Shown here one piece after another: positions 37,920 through 45,685 of a stretch of 64,000 nt of DNA. A model generated the notes under the pieces. The model saw only the letters and a list, made by a program, of their open reading frames with translations. It made no database searches and was not told the origin of the DNA. The translations under genes were made by a program, and so were the position numbers. The stretch is from an uncultured Muribaculaceae bacterium. Its GTDB lineage: Bacteria > Bacteroidota > Bacteroidia > Bacteroidales > Muribaculaceae. The stretch covers positions 23,733-87,732 of the forward strand of contig CAJTUG010000005.1 of the NCBI GenBank assembly GCA_910579605.1. Direction: 5' to 3'. The first letter of the stretch is position 1; each line of letters begins with the position of its first letter.

Positions 37920-38890
37920 GCACTTAGCTCCAGAGAAGAAGGGGAAGCATAGAAATCTCGGCTCAACAGAAACGGCAAAGTAGCATCCGGGTGCTTTGCA
38001 AGGTAACTTTCAACAATTTTGTAGCCCAAATATCGTCCGGCTCGTCCTGGGCACATCGGTGCAAGCAAAGTTGTGGCCGGAGAAGGGGCAAAAAGCCGTT
38101 GCGATGTCTGCTCGGATGTGTCAAAAATGAGTTGATGCTTCACTGCCGTATTCCACAGCTCCTTTTCGTTTTCTTCAAGCCACTGCCATTGCTCCGGCAA
38201 ATAACCAAGAGCCATCGCTTCGTTACCGTCGGCAGCAAGTCGAATCTTTGCATGAGCCAACGCCCCTTCATAAAGCATACGATCCAGAACCGTAGCGTCC
38301 TCTTGACTTTCGTAAGGATAAGATGTTCCTATCATAGCTTCTGCAAGATCATATGGCAACATTTGAGGGGTCTTGCCTACCCTTATATATGATGGCCAAT
38401 GAGAATAGCCCTCAAAATCTGCACCTAAATAATGGTTTAAAGCTATGAGCATTATATCATCTACAAATAAAACCGACTCGGGTCGTCCATAGACAACAGC
38501 AGCATATTTACGCTCCGGCAGTTTCAATCCCGCAGCATCAGCTCGGGCAAGGATATTGCCTAAATCACGTGCAAGCGGTTCTACCGACGGGAATATGCTG
38601 TCCACCTTCGGGGTAAACATTTCTACGGGCAACGAAGTGCTCCAGGCCTCTACAAGCTGTGGCGAAAAAGGCTGCTCGCTTACAGTGGAAAGAAAGGCTT
38701 CTATTTCCGTGCTGTCTTTTTCTAAAACAGCATCGCGAGCGGTGGAATCGAGTAATGCAAAAACCGCCATGTCTTTATAGACAGGCACAACAACTTGAGG
38801 CTCTCCATCTATATTTCCACGGCTATTTCGGCATGCTACAATGGCGATAGCCAACAAAAGACCAAATAGAACGATATTTATTTTTTTCAT
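37913..38890 (-). CDS. GldB-like lipoprotein
   Basis: Predicted outer-envelope lipoprotein of 325 residues. The frame runs up to 39070, but ATG 38890 starts a lipoprotein signal (KKINIVLFGLLLAIAIVAC) and is preceded by a TAnnTTTG element. The family pattern is recognisable: ALNHYLGADFEGY, LGYLPEQWQWLEENEKELW and the closing GRAGRYLGYKIVESYL. GldB is needed for gliding in Flavobacterium, but relatives occur widely in non-gliding Bacteroidetes, where the role is unknown. Confidence 0.85.
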   Translation of the reverse strand: MKKINIVLFGLLLAIAIVACRNSRGNIDGEPQVVVPVYKDMAVFALLDSTARDAVLEKDSTEIEAFLSTVSEQPFSPQLVEAWSTSLPVEMFTPKVDSIFPSVEPLARDLGNILARADAAGLKLPERKYAAVVYGRPESVLFVDDIMLIALNHYLGADFEGYSHWPSYIRVGKTPQMLPYDLAEAMIGTSYPYESQEDATVLDRMLYEGALAHAKIRLAADGNEAMALGYLPEQWQWLEENEKELWNTAVKHQLIFDTSEQTSQRLFAPSPATTLLAPMCPGRAGRYLGYKIVESYLAKHPDATLPFLLSRDFYASPSSLELSAY

Positions 38891-38934
38891 GCGCAATAAT
38901 AAGTTTTCTGTGCCTACAAGACAGCTTGACGATA

Positions 38935-38942
38935 CAAAATTA
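38935..38942 (-). promoter_or_regulatory. -7 element for the GldB-like gene
   Basis: The minus strand reads TAATTTTG, 44 bp before ATG 38890. It faces the amidase promoter in a divergent gap of about 150 bp. No clear -33 box. Confidence 0.5.
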
Positions 38943-39008
38943 GTGTATTTACTCTTAATAAAACATTTTTTTCTACCTTTTGACCACGAAAATGGTGGAA
39001 AAAAGTAG

Positions 39009-39016
39009 TATTTTTG
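39009..39016 (+). promoter_or_regulatory. -7 element for the amidase-mlaD unit
   Basis: TATTTTTG (TAnnTTTG), 26 bp before ATG 39043. It lies inside the longer frame that opens at 38980, which supports the downstream start. A TTTG occurs upstream but at 26 bp instead of about 20. Confidence 0.5.
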
Positions 39017-39042
39017 CAGCGATAAAACAAGAACTTGCATTA

Positions 39043-39852
39043 ATGAAGGTTTTCCGATATTTTGTAGCAATCCTGCTAATGGTTTTTACCATCGGCCAAA
39101 TTGAGGCTAAAAGTCTCGAAGAGGATCGCTATGTGCTCGTACTTGATCCAGGTCATGGAGGCAAAGACCATGGAACTCCAGGAAAGCCAATGAAAGAAAA
39201 AGAGGTGGTTCTTGATGTTGCCAAACGCCTAAGAAAACTTGTTGAAGAAGCGTGTGGCGACAGCGTGAAAGTTATAATGACACGCGAGACCGACGTTTTC
39301 ATCCCTTTGAGCGAACGCGCCTCAATCGCAAACAAGGCTGATGCAGATTTCTTCATGTCCATACACGTCAACTCTATAGACCGAAAAACAAAAGGCCGCG
39401 AAAAAGTCCACGGAGCATCGGTCTATACCGTAGGATTGCACAAAAGCGATGCAAACCTTTCGGTGGCCATGCGCGAAAATGCTGTCATTGAACTGGAAGA
39501 AGATTTCTCGGAAACATACCAAGGATTTGACCCAAACTCATCGGAATCGTATATCATTTTCGAGCTCAACCAGAATCGCCACATGGCACGAAGCATCGAA
39601 ATGGCAACACTTGCTCAACACGAATTGACAGGTTATGCCGGGAGAGCCGACAAAGGCGTCAGGCAAGCAGGTTTCTTAGTCCTGTGGGCAACAAAAATGC
39701 CCTCCGTGCTCGTTGAACTTGATTTCATGTGCAACCCGGCAGCAGAACGTTTTTTAGGATCAGACGAAGGACGGCAGAAATGTGCGCAAGCTCTTTTCAA
39801 CGCATTTTCAGAATATCGCACACGCCATCCCAAAAATCCAAAGAAATCTTGA
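39043..39852 (+). CDS. N-acetylmuramoyl-L-alanine amidase (Amidase_3)
   Basis: Cleaves stem peptides from muramic acid in peptidoglycan, probably during cell separation. ATG 39043 starts a signal peptide (MKVFRYFVAILLMVFTIGQ). The 269-residue product has the zinc-site motifs VLDPGHGGKDHGTPG (His), a Glu in KEKEVVLDVA, SIHVNSID (His) and the catalytic Glu in SVLVELDFMCNP. No SPOR or LysM anchor is present. It is followed after 65 bp by an MCE gene, a pairing that recurs in Bacteroidetes. Confidence 0.93.
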   Translation: MKVFRYFVAILLMVFTIGQIEAKSLEEDRYVLVLDPGHGGKDHGTPGKPMKEKEVVLDVAKRLRKLVEEACGDSVKVIMTRETDVFIPLSERASIANKADADFFMSIHVNSIDRKTKGREKVHGASVYTVGLHKSDANLSVAMRENAVIELEEDFSETYQGFDPNSSESYIIFELNQNRHMARSIEMATLAQHELTGYAGRADKGVRQAGFLVLWATKMPSVLVELDFMCNPAAERFLGSDEGRQKCAQALFNAFSEYRTRHPKNPKKS

Positions 39853-39917
39853 ACCCAAAGTAATTGCAAATCGTTTATAATTAATATCGTATCGTATAAT
39901 TCATCCATCACCATAAC

Positions 39918-40820
39918 ATGAAACCACTTTTCCGCAAAGAATTTATGATAGGCCTGTTAGTCGTCGTGGCCTTGCTAATCCTTTTCTTCGGCATCAATTT
40001 CCTTAAAGGCGTCAACGTCTTCAAAGCTGCAAACTATTATTACGCACAATATACAAATGTAGAGGGTCTGGCTATCTCGGCTCCGGTAACGGTAAACGGA
40101 TTCAAAGTAGGAATAGTACGCGACATCCAATACCAATACAACAACCCAGGCCATGTAGTAGTGGAATTGAGCCTTGACAAAGCGCTCCGCATACCTAAAG
40201 GTTCTAAAGCAATGATTGCAAGCGATATATTGGGTACAGCTACCGTGACCTTGTCTATGGCTCACGAATCACAAAATTTTTACAACGTGGGAGACACCGT
40301 ACCCGGAGTTGTTGAACCCGGAATGATGGCCGGGATTTCCGAGAACCTAATGCCGGCTGTAAACTCAATTCTACCAAAAGTAGATACACTCCTTTCGTCG
40401 CTTAATGCTGTAGTGACGAATCCGGCACTCACGACTTCGCTCAATCGCTTAGACAACATTTCGTCGGAACTTGAGCAAACAATGCGTTCGCTTCATCAGG
40501 TTATGGCTCAAATGGGACCGGTGACAAAAGACATCAAATCAATAACATCAAATGTCGACACCATAACCTCCGACCTCGCCGTATCTACAGGCCGTCTGCG
40601 CGAAGCTCCAATAGACAGCATGATGACAGACCTCGCTGCGACAATGGCTAATTTGAAGCAACTCACAGACCAACTTAACAACCCGAATTCATCTATAGGA
40701 AAACTAACAAACGACCCCGCTCTCTACGACAACTTAAACTCAACAATATCTTCGCTTGATTCCCTCTTTGTAGACATCAAACGCAACCCCAAACGCTATA
40801 TCAGCATCAAACTCCTTTAA
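39918..40820 (+). CDS. mlaD: MCE-domain lipid-transport protein MlaD
   Basis: Membrane-anchored periplasmic subunit of an Mla-type phospholipid transporter. The 300-residue product has an N-terminal helix (FMIGLLVVVALLILFFGINF), one MCE domain (residues about 40-115; ISAPVTVNGFKVGIV, then GSKAMIASDILGTATV) and a long helical tail with Thr/Ser/Asp-rich repeats. No mlaE/mlaF permease or ATPase lies next to it here. Co-transcription with the amidase is likely, as no promoter was seen in the 65-bp gap. Confidence 0.9.
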   Translation: MKPLFRKEFMIGLLVVVALLILFFGINFLKGVNVFKAANYYYAQYTNVEGLAISAPVTVNGFKVGIVRDIQYQYNNPGHVVVELSLDKALRIPKGSKAMIASDILGTATVTLSMAHESQNFYNVGDTVPGVVEPGMMAGISENLMPAVNSILPKVDTLLSSLNAVVTNPALTTSLNRLDNISSELEQTMRSLHQVMAQMGPVTKDIKSITSNVDTITSDLAVSTGRLREAPIDSMMTDLAATMANLKQLTDQLNNPNSSIGKLTNDPALYDNLNSTISSLDSLFVDIKRNPKRYISIKLL

Positions 40821-40851
40821 TTCCGAGCAAAAAAGCATACGGGGGCCGGCA

Positions 40852-41080
40852 TAATTTTGCTTGTCCCCATTTTTTTTGCAACTTTACAATGAACTTTTTC
40901 TGAAAACAATATGTTATATTTTAACTTGCATAAGAGATTATAACATACTTTACCCGCATGAAAACAACTATACGCAAAATTTGTCGTCTGCCGGAACAAC
41001 ACCGGCGGGTTGTTTTCACGTTCATATGTCCCAAAATCCACACCGGGCCGGCATGCACAAAAACAGATCACCCATGCCGG
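40852..41080 (+). ncRNA. Candidate structured non-coding RNA
   Basis: No convincing gene lies in the 603 bp between mlaD and rpmB. A -7-like TAATTTTG stands at 40852-40859 (no -33 box). Three structures follow: atgttata/tataacat (40911-40918 with 40939-40946); tgaaaacaac/gttgttttca (40959-40968 with 41009-41018), enclosing gccgg/ccggc (40990-40994 with 41002-41006); and ccggcatg/catgccgg (41048-41055 with 41073-41080) followed by a short T run. An acccgc at 40952-40957 could pair with gcgggt at 41005-41010, competing with the long stem. The 10-mer gggccggcat occurs twice (40843, 41045). Size and layout fit a small RNA of about 215 nt; a long mlaD 3' end or rpmB control region is the alternative. 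Confidence 0.4.
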
Positions 41081-41111
41081 TGTTTTAACGATAAAATTAC
41101 CATCGAGTGAT

Positions 41112-41170
41112 CAGGCGCAGGCATTCGGTTAACGCCTGTGCCCACGGCCGGAGAAATTTCTCCGGCCGTG
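41112..41170 (+). terminator. Tandem hairpins upstream of rpmB
   Basis: First hairpin caggcg/cgcctg (41112-41117 with 41133-41138), then a perfect 28-nt palindrome (cacggccggagaaa and complement, 41143-41170) followed by ttcttt. The palindrome is symmetric and could form a strong stem on either strand. Probably terminates transcripts from mlaD or the candidate RNA. Confidence 0.65.
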
Positions 41171-41259
41171 TTCTTTCTACTCTTGACTGACGGAATGAAA
41201 GAACAATAGAGCAAAACTTGTCTGCCAAATGAAAAATCAGAAGAAAAATTTGCGGAAAA

Positions 41260-41291
41260 TTTGGCTGAGTGAAAAAAAATTCGTTACTTTG
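41260..41291 (+). promoter_or_regulatory. Promoter of rpmB-rpmG-DUF4295
   Basis: TTTG at 41260-41263, a 20-bp A-rich spacer and TTACTTTG at 41284-41291 (one mismatch to TAnnTTTG). Predicted start near 41298. Confidence 0.65.
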
Positions 41292-41297
41292 CACTCT

Positions 41298-41423
41298 GAT
41301 TTGCGGCGGCTCCTTTGGCAACCGAGGAAAGATGCGCCCCGGAAGCATATGAGCACTGCGAGGCCGGCTGCAAGAACTTGATGTACAAAAAGAAAACAAT
41401 AAAACGATAAACCATTAACAGCC
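41298..41423 (+). promoter_or_regulatory. Long rpmB leader
   Basis: About 125 nt of untranslated RNA is predicted before the rpmB ATG. The first 80 nt are GC-rich with several ggc/gcc-type complementary blocks; the last 40 nt are A-rich and unstructured, as usual for translation starts here. Such leaders on ribosomal-protein mRNAs often bind a product protein, but I recognise no known motif. Confidence 0.35.
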
Positions 41424-41687
41424 ATGTCAAAGATTTGTCAAATCACCGGCAAAAAAGCAATGGTCGGCAACAACGTTTCTCACTCGAAACGTCGCACCAA
41501 ACGCAAATTCAACGTTAACCTCTTCACCAAAAAATTCTATTGGGTAGAACAAGGCGTGTGGATTAGCCTCACTATCTCCGCTGCCGGCTTGCGCACCATC
41601 AACAAGTTGGGATTGAACGCAGCCATGGAACAAGCCGCCGAAAAAGGTTACCTCACAGGCAACGACATCAAATTCTTAGCTCTCTAA
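41424..41687 (+). CDS. rpmB: 50S ribosomal protein L28
   Basis: Large-subunit ribosomal protein of 87 residues. The N-terminal [20 protein letters not shown] and [13 protein letters not shown] are the L28 signature. The gene is followed after 29 bp by rpmG, the common bacterial pair. Only two Cys/His-like positions are seen (Cys5), so it is the zinc-free form. Confidence 0.96.
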   Translation: MSKICQITGKKAMVGNNVSHSKRRTKRKFNVNLFTKKFYWVEQGVWISLTISAAGLRTINKLGLNAAMEQAAEKGYLTGNDIKFLAL

Positions 41688-41716
41688 TTCCACGAACGCA
41701 CTAACAACCACCAACT

Positions 41717-41905
41717 ATGGCAAAGAAAAGCAAAGACGCACGCGTTCAGGTTATCCTTGAATGCACCGAACACAAGGCAAGCGGTATGCCAGGCACCTCG
41801 CGTTATATCACAACAAAAAACCGCAAGAACACACCCGAACGTCTCGAGCTTAAGAAATACAACCCCATCCTTAAGCGTATGACTATCCACAAAGAAATTA
41901 AATAA
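41717..41905 (+). CDS. rpmG: 50S ribosomal protein L33
   Basis: Large-subunit ribosomal protein of 62 residues, slightly longer than the 50-55 usual elsewhere. [13 protein letters not shown] and [20 protein letters not shown] are typical. It has one cysteine only (C16), so it lacks the CxxC zinc ribbon of the Cys+ form and is the zinc-independent type. Confidence 0.95.
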   Translation: MAKKSKDARVQVILECTEHKASGMPGTSRYITTKNRKNTPERLELKKYNPILKRMTIHKEIK

Positions 41906-41915
41906 TATCTGAGAT

Positions 41916-42065
41916 ATGGCAAAGAAAACAGTGGCTTCGCTCCAGAAAGGTGAAGGCCGTACCTACAGCAAAATTATCAAAATGGTGAAATCACCCAAAA
42001 CAGGTGCTTACACTTTCAAAGAAGAAATGGTTCCCAACGACGCTGTTCAAGCTACTTTGAAATAA
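41916..42065 (+). CDS. DUF4295 small basic protein
   Basis: A 49-residue protein beginning MAKKTVASLQKGEGRTYSKI and ending NDAVQATLK. The short basic sequence matches the DUF4295 family, found behind rpmB-rpmG in Bacteroidetes and suspected to be a phylum-specific ribosome-associated protein (function not proven, as far as I know). It starts 10 bp after rpmG and shares the MAKK start with L33. Confidence 0.9.
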   Translation: MAKKTVASLQKGEGRTYSKIIKMVKSPKTGAYTFKEEMVPNDAVQATLK

Positions 42066-42085
42066 GCTTCGTAACCGTATAATAC

Positions 42086-42117
42086 AAAAGCAGTTCCGCT
42101 AATGCGGAACTGCTTTT
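42086..42117 (+). terminator. Terminator of the rpmB operon
   Basis: A perfect 14-bp stem (aaaagcagttccgc / complement), a 4-nt loop (taat) and a run of Ts. Textbook intrinsic terminator, 20 bp after the DUF4295 stop, facing the convergent fimbrillin gene. Confidence 0.95.
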
Positions 42118-42158
42118 TTTCATTTCATTCAAACCTTATTCTTAAAGATGGCTTGAGA

Positions 42159-43235
42159 TTATTCGTAGGTCGTTTCAACGTCTACATAACTGTCGACCGA
42201 AGGTTGGCCAAATTCTATAGCACCCATCTCTTCGTTTGAATTAATAACCAGATTATAAACATAATGGTAGCCCGGTTCCCATTTAGAGAAACTGCTTGTA
42301 GAAAGCGGGAACTTTAGCAGGCCGTCGTCAAAGGTGCTACCCTCCACTATATTTTCTGCCGGAGTATTTTCATTAGGCCACAATTTAGCTCCGGTTTTTG
42401 TATCGTAGACAGAGCACATCACAGCAATATAGTTATCAGAACCGGAACCATTGCTTCGGTAACTAAGAAGCTGAGGAATGAGATATTTGGCGCCACCTAA
42501 ACCTAATCCGGTTTCACCCATGTCGGTCGGGGTTGTTGTAAGCGTTATTAAGTCTGATGCATCCTGCGACATGTGGTAAATATAAGCAAAAGGCGTATTT
42601 TGACCGCCCCATGTTCCTACATTGCTTTGCGAGGGAGTTTCGGATGTAGAACCTTCAGGGAAGGTAAAATTACCCTTAGACATTATATTGGAAAGTGCGA
42701 CATTGGAGACTTTCACCGTAAGATCAGCATTTGTCGAGCGCATCATTACGGATACTTTTGCCAATGCATGACGGAAATTAAACACTACTTGGGCATTGGC
42801 CATGCCTGTCTGCCCGCTCAATCCAGGACATACCGCATATATTATGTCTTCTGTACCAGGATAACTGTCGTAGGCAACTGCTTTATGCGGAGTTGATGTC
42901 CCGAGCCATGCAGGTGCAAAAGCATAGAAATCTACGGTCTCTTTTGCCGGCCAATATTTCAATGGCGAATAAGTCCATGTATTAGATGACGTTTTGGTAA
43001 CCTCCACATTATCCATAAAAACATCGGTCTTATCGCTTCCGGTATATGCATAGACATAAAAAACGTTTAGGTTATTCGTATTAATATCCTTTGACCTTGA
43101 AAATTCTGTTTGTGCGGCAAAACGTATGGAGTTATCGTCGGGAACTCCAGTATTCTCATGCGTGTCGCTTTCCGAACAAGCCGTCAAAGCCGCTAAACCA
43201 GCCAAAAACGGCACAAAAAATAGATTTTTATTCAT
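42159..43235 (-). CDS. Fimbrillin family lipoprotein
   Basis: Predicted pilus subunit or pilus-like adhesin. The frame opens with a TTG at 43274; ATG 43235 begins a lipoprotein signal (MNKNLFFVPFLAGLAALTAC). The 358-residue protein has fimbrillin hallmarks: IRFAAQTEFSRSKD, NVFYVYAYTG, WTYSPLKYWPAKETVDFYAF and VVFNFRHALAKVSV. In this superfamily the exported lipoprotein is cut by an Arg-specific protease before assembly; a cut site after an Arg near FSR is possible (inference). Third gene of a DUF3575-DUF5119-fimbrillin operon. Confidence 0.9.
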   Translation of the reverse strand: MNKNLFFVPFLAGLAALTACSESDTHENTGVPDDNSIRFAAQTEFSRSKDINTNNLNVFYVYAYTGSDKTDVFMDNVEVTKTSSNTWTYSPLKYWPAKETVDFYAFAPAWLGTSTPHKAVAYDSYPGTEDIIYAVCPGLSGQTGMANAQVVFNFRHALAKVSVMMRSTNADLTVKVSNVALSNIMSKGNFTFPEGSTSETPSQSNVGTWGGQNTPFAYIYHMSQDASDLITLTTTPTDMGETGLGLGGAKYLIPQLLSYRSNGSGSDNYIAVMCSVYDTKTGAKLWPNENTPAENIVEGSTFDDGLLKFPLSTSSFSKWEPGYHYVYNLVINSNEEMGAIEFGQPSVDSYVDVETTYE

Positions 43236-43283
43236 AAGCTCTTTTATTAGTTGATTATTCAATCTTTTTTTCAAGAAAACCCG

Positions 43284-44216
43284 TCAGAGTTCAATTTCTG
43301 TAGATAAATCTATCTCAATCTTATCCCATCCATCAACGCCAACCTCTATTCCGACATCTCCAGATGATGTAGGCGGTTGCTCTTCGGGGATTTCAAAATC
43401 TTTTAATACTATTATAACATTTCTGGCGCCAAAACTGTGCGACACTTGTGAAGTAACATCTACATTTTTAACATATTCTTTTCCGTCGGAACGGATAAAC
43501 CTCACAGAAACATCAAAAGGAGACTCTTTATGGGGCGACATAAATGCTGTTATCGCACCTCTTAGGCACGAGTCTGCATCAATAATCAACGGGAAAGAAA
43601 CTCGTGCGCCTCCTTCCAAAGATTCTCCACTTGAGATATTCAACTTTTTGCCCATCCCCGACAAAACAGCATTTATAGACCGTACCCCGCCGAGGCCTTT
43701 AGGTTTTTCAACTATAAGACTATATACTACGGCCAAAGAATCGGGATAACACCTCACAAGATTATAAGGGCAATGTTTTACGCTTCCATCGGGCTGAGTG
43801 TAATCAACACCACACAAGGTCACCTCTATTTCATCTACCTTGGCGCCATACAGCATACCTGTCGGCAAACTGTTCCGACATTTAGCGTGGAGTGATGAAA
43901 ACGATTCAGTGTCTGAAATAACTACTCCGGGCAAATCATTATTAACAGTCAATAAGCGATATTTTCCTAAAGGTAAGTCTAAATCATCATTTCCTCCAGT
44001 CATTCCAGCCACATCATATCGCCAGTTCCGAGACCCGTCTACACCGAAAAAATACAAGCTCATACCCTCTACGCTCGCCTCCTGTGCCTTATCCCACATA
44101 AACCGGATCTCTATTGGACGCGGTTCTCCACCAGGACAATAGATTTCTTTATGGCTACATGACAAGAAAGCCACAGAGAAAAAAAACAGCCACAGAATAC
44201 GATCAAACCCTTTCAT
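43284..44216 (-). CDS. DUF5119 lipoprotein (fimbrial accessory/anchor type)
   Basis: A 310-residue lipoprotein: signal MKGFDRILWLFFFSVAFLSC, then CSHKEIYCPGG. The FMWDKAQEASVEGMSLYFFG segment and the beta-rich rest fit DUF5119, a family found beside fimbrillins and related to the FimB/Mfa2 anchors. It probably anchors or starts the fimbrial structure (inference). It overlaps the upstream DUF3575 gene by 4 bp and ends 48 bp before the fimbrillin ATG. Confidence 0.82.
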   Translation of the reverse strand: MKGFDRILWLFFFSVAFLSCSHKEIYCPGGEPRPIEIRFMWDKAQEASVEGMSLYFFGVDGSRNWRYDVAGMTGGNDDLDLPLGKYRLLTVNNDLPGVVISDTESFSSLHAKCRNSLPTGMLYGAKVDEIEVTLCGVDYTQPDGSVKHCPYNLVRCYPDSLAVVYSLIVEKPKGLGGVRSINAVLSGMGKKLNISSGESLEGGARVSFPLIIDADSCLRGAITAFMSPHKESPFDVSVRFIRSDGKEYVKNVDVTSQVSHSFGARNVIIVLKDFEIPEEQPPTSSGDVGIEVGVDGWDKIEIDLSTEIEL

Positions 44217-44839
44217 AAGCCAAAATCCGGATTGTTCCTACGTCCTTTCCCCGGGAACCACACCAAAGTTATCCCTATATCAGTAGGCCCGAAATATCGC
44301 TTAAAACAATGGCTTAGACACACATATTGACCACACTGAGGCTCGTATTTCACGACATCCCCTCCAGAATACCCAACACGGATACTGAAATCCAGATTCA
44401 AACGTGGTGCTATCTCTATAGAATAGCCATATGAAAGTCCTACCCCATAAGTAAGCTCAGGCGATTGCCACCCAGTGTTCCCAAACTCAAAATCGTAGCT
44501 CAGCAAAGAACCATAGACTCCAACATGGTGTCCGGTCAAAGCTCTTTCATTGCTCTGCCGCCCAAACCAATAGTCCATGTGTGCCCAACCACCATAAATA
44601 CGCCAACAACGATTTGCCGAATGCCTGCTCCACCAAGCCCATACGCCTTCTACTCCGACAGAAAATCTACGGGCTAAACTCATTTCCACGCCTAAATCCG
44701 GCGTGAGTACTGCATCGTGAAGGAGGTTAGACTTTATGGCAAAACGCGGAAAGCACTTGTCGCAATCGTCGCAAAACGACTCTGCCGACACGCTTAAAAT
44801 TGTGGAAATCCACAATAAAAAAAATACTATTTTGCGCAT
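44213..44839 (-). CDS. DUF3575 outer-membrane protein
   Basis: A 208-residue protein with signal peptide MRKIVFFLLWISTILSVSA (ATG 44839; an upstream in-frame ATG at 44869 gives no signal peptide). DUF3575 is recognised from AIKSNLLHDAVLTPDLGVEM, WRIYGGWAHMDYWFG and the alternating strands after it; an eight-strand OmpA-like barrel is expected. Four cysteines occur in SFCDDCDKCFP and near QCGQYVC. First gene of the fimbrillin operon, 33 bp after the SDR gene. Confidence 0.85.
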   Translation of the reverse strand: MRKIVFFLLWISTILSVSAESFCDDCDKCFPRFAIKSNLLHDAVLTPDLGVEMSLARRFSVGVEGVWAWWSRHSANRCWRIYGGWAHMDYWFGRQSNERALTGHHVGVYGSLLSYDFEFGNTGWQSPELTYGVGLSYGYSIEIAPRLNLDFSIRVGYSGGDVVKYEPQCGQYVCLSHCFKRYFGPTDIGITLVWFPGKGRRNNPDFGL

Positions 44840-44872
44840 AAAGTAATGATGGGAATAAAAGGAATTCAAGAA

Positions 44873-45649
44873 TCAATCAAGGGTCTGGACACCGCCGCCA
44901 TTAACCATAAGCACCTGTCCGCTAACCCATGAAGAAACTGGAGCTGCGAAATATAATACAGCCCCTGCGATATCACCTACATCGCCAAGTCTTTTTATAG
45001 GCGTATGCTCAAGCATTTTAGCTTCTATTTCAGGAGTAAGAACCGAAGCCAACGCTCGCGTTTTAGTAGCACCTGGTCCTACACAATTTATACGGATTCC
45101 TTTGGGACCGAAATCATAGGCCAGATTTGACGACATATGGTTTAGCGCCGCCTTTGTAGAACCGTAAATAGCCATATCAGGGCTATTGTTGACACTACTC
45201 ATAGACGTGATATTGATAATGCTGCCATAGCCCGATTGCGCCATATAGGGTGTAGCTAATTGGCAAAGTCTCCAAGGAGCGAATACATTCATTGCATATA
45301 TCCGTTCCACATAAGCTCGATCTATCTCGTAGGGGTTCTCTTTGCCGCCGCCACCGCCGCCGGCATTATTTACCAAGATATTAATAGTACCATAAGTTTT
45401 AACGGCAAAGTCTACGAGAGAAACGAGATCTTCGTCGCTCAGAACGTCGCAGGATACAGCTGCAGCAATTCCTCCGGCAGCCTCTATTTCTTTTACCACA
45501 GCCTCGGCCTTATCTAAATGACGGTTACTGACAACTACCGAAGCCCCTGCCGATGCCAATACTATACAACATTCGCGGCCTATGCCGTCGCCACCTCCGG
45601 TAACGACAGCCACCTTGCCACTGAGATCAAAAAGTTTGGATGTTTTCAT
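44873..45649 (-). CDS. SDR oxidoreductase resembling 7alpha-hydroxysteroid dehydrogenase
   Basis: Classical short-chain dehydrogenase of 258 residues. Cofactor motif TGGGDGIG (17-24), NNAG (94-97), and catalytic Ser149, Tyr162, Lys166. From memory, the C-terminal half is close to E. coli HdhA: LTPEIEAKMLEHTPIKRLG, SSWVSGQVLMVNGGGVQ. HdhA oxidises the 7alpha-hydroxyl of bile acids with NAD. Here the residue after the second strand is Asn42-Arg43 where HdhA has Asp, which suggests preference for NADP (inference). Several other SDRs share this framework, so the bile-acid role needs a test. Placed between sprA and the fimbrillin operon, 36 bp after sprA in the opposite sense of transcription order: sprA is downstream-neighbour by position but transcribed first. 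Confidence 0.75.
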   Translation of the reverse strand: MKTSKLFDLSGKVAVVTGGGDGIGRECCIVLASAGASVVVSNRHLDKAEAVVKEIEAAGGIAAAVSCDVLSDEDLVSLVDFAVKTYGTINILVNNAGGGGGGKENPYEIDRAYVERIYAMNVFAPWRLCQLATPYMAQSGYGSIINITSMSSVNNSPDMAIYGSTKAALNHMSSNLAYDFGPKGIRINCVGPGATKTRALASVLTPEIEAKMLEHTPIKRLGDVGDIAGAVLYFAAPVSSWVSGQVLMVNGGGVQTLD

Positions 45650-45685
45650 GAAATATAAACATCCGCCTTCAAACAGTTGTTCAAG

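Noticed and set aside
40861..41088. A 75-codon plus-strand frame in the mlaD-rpmB gap
   Set aside because: Needs a non-ATG start, runs through several hairpins and shows no protein-like conservation pattern that I can recognise.
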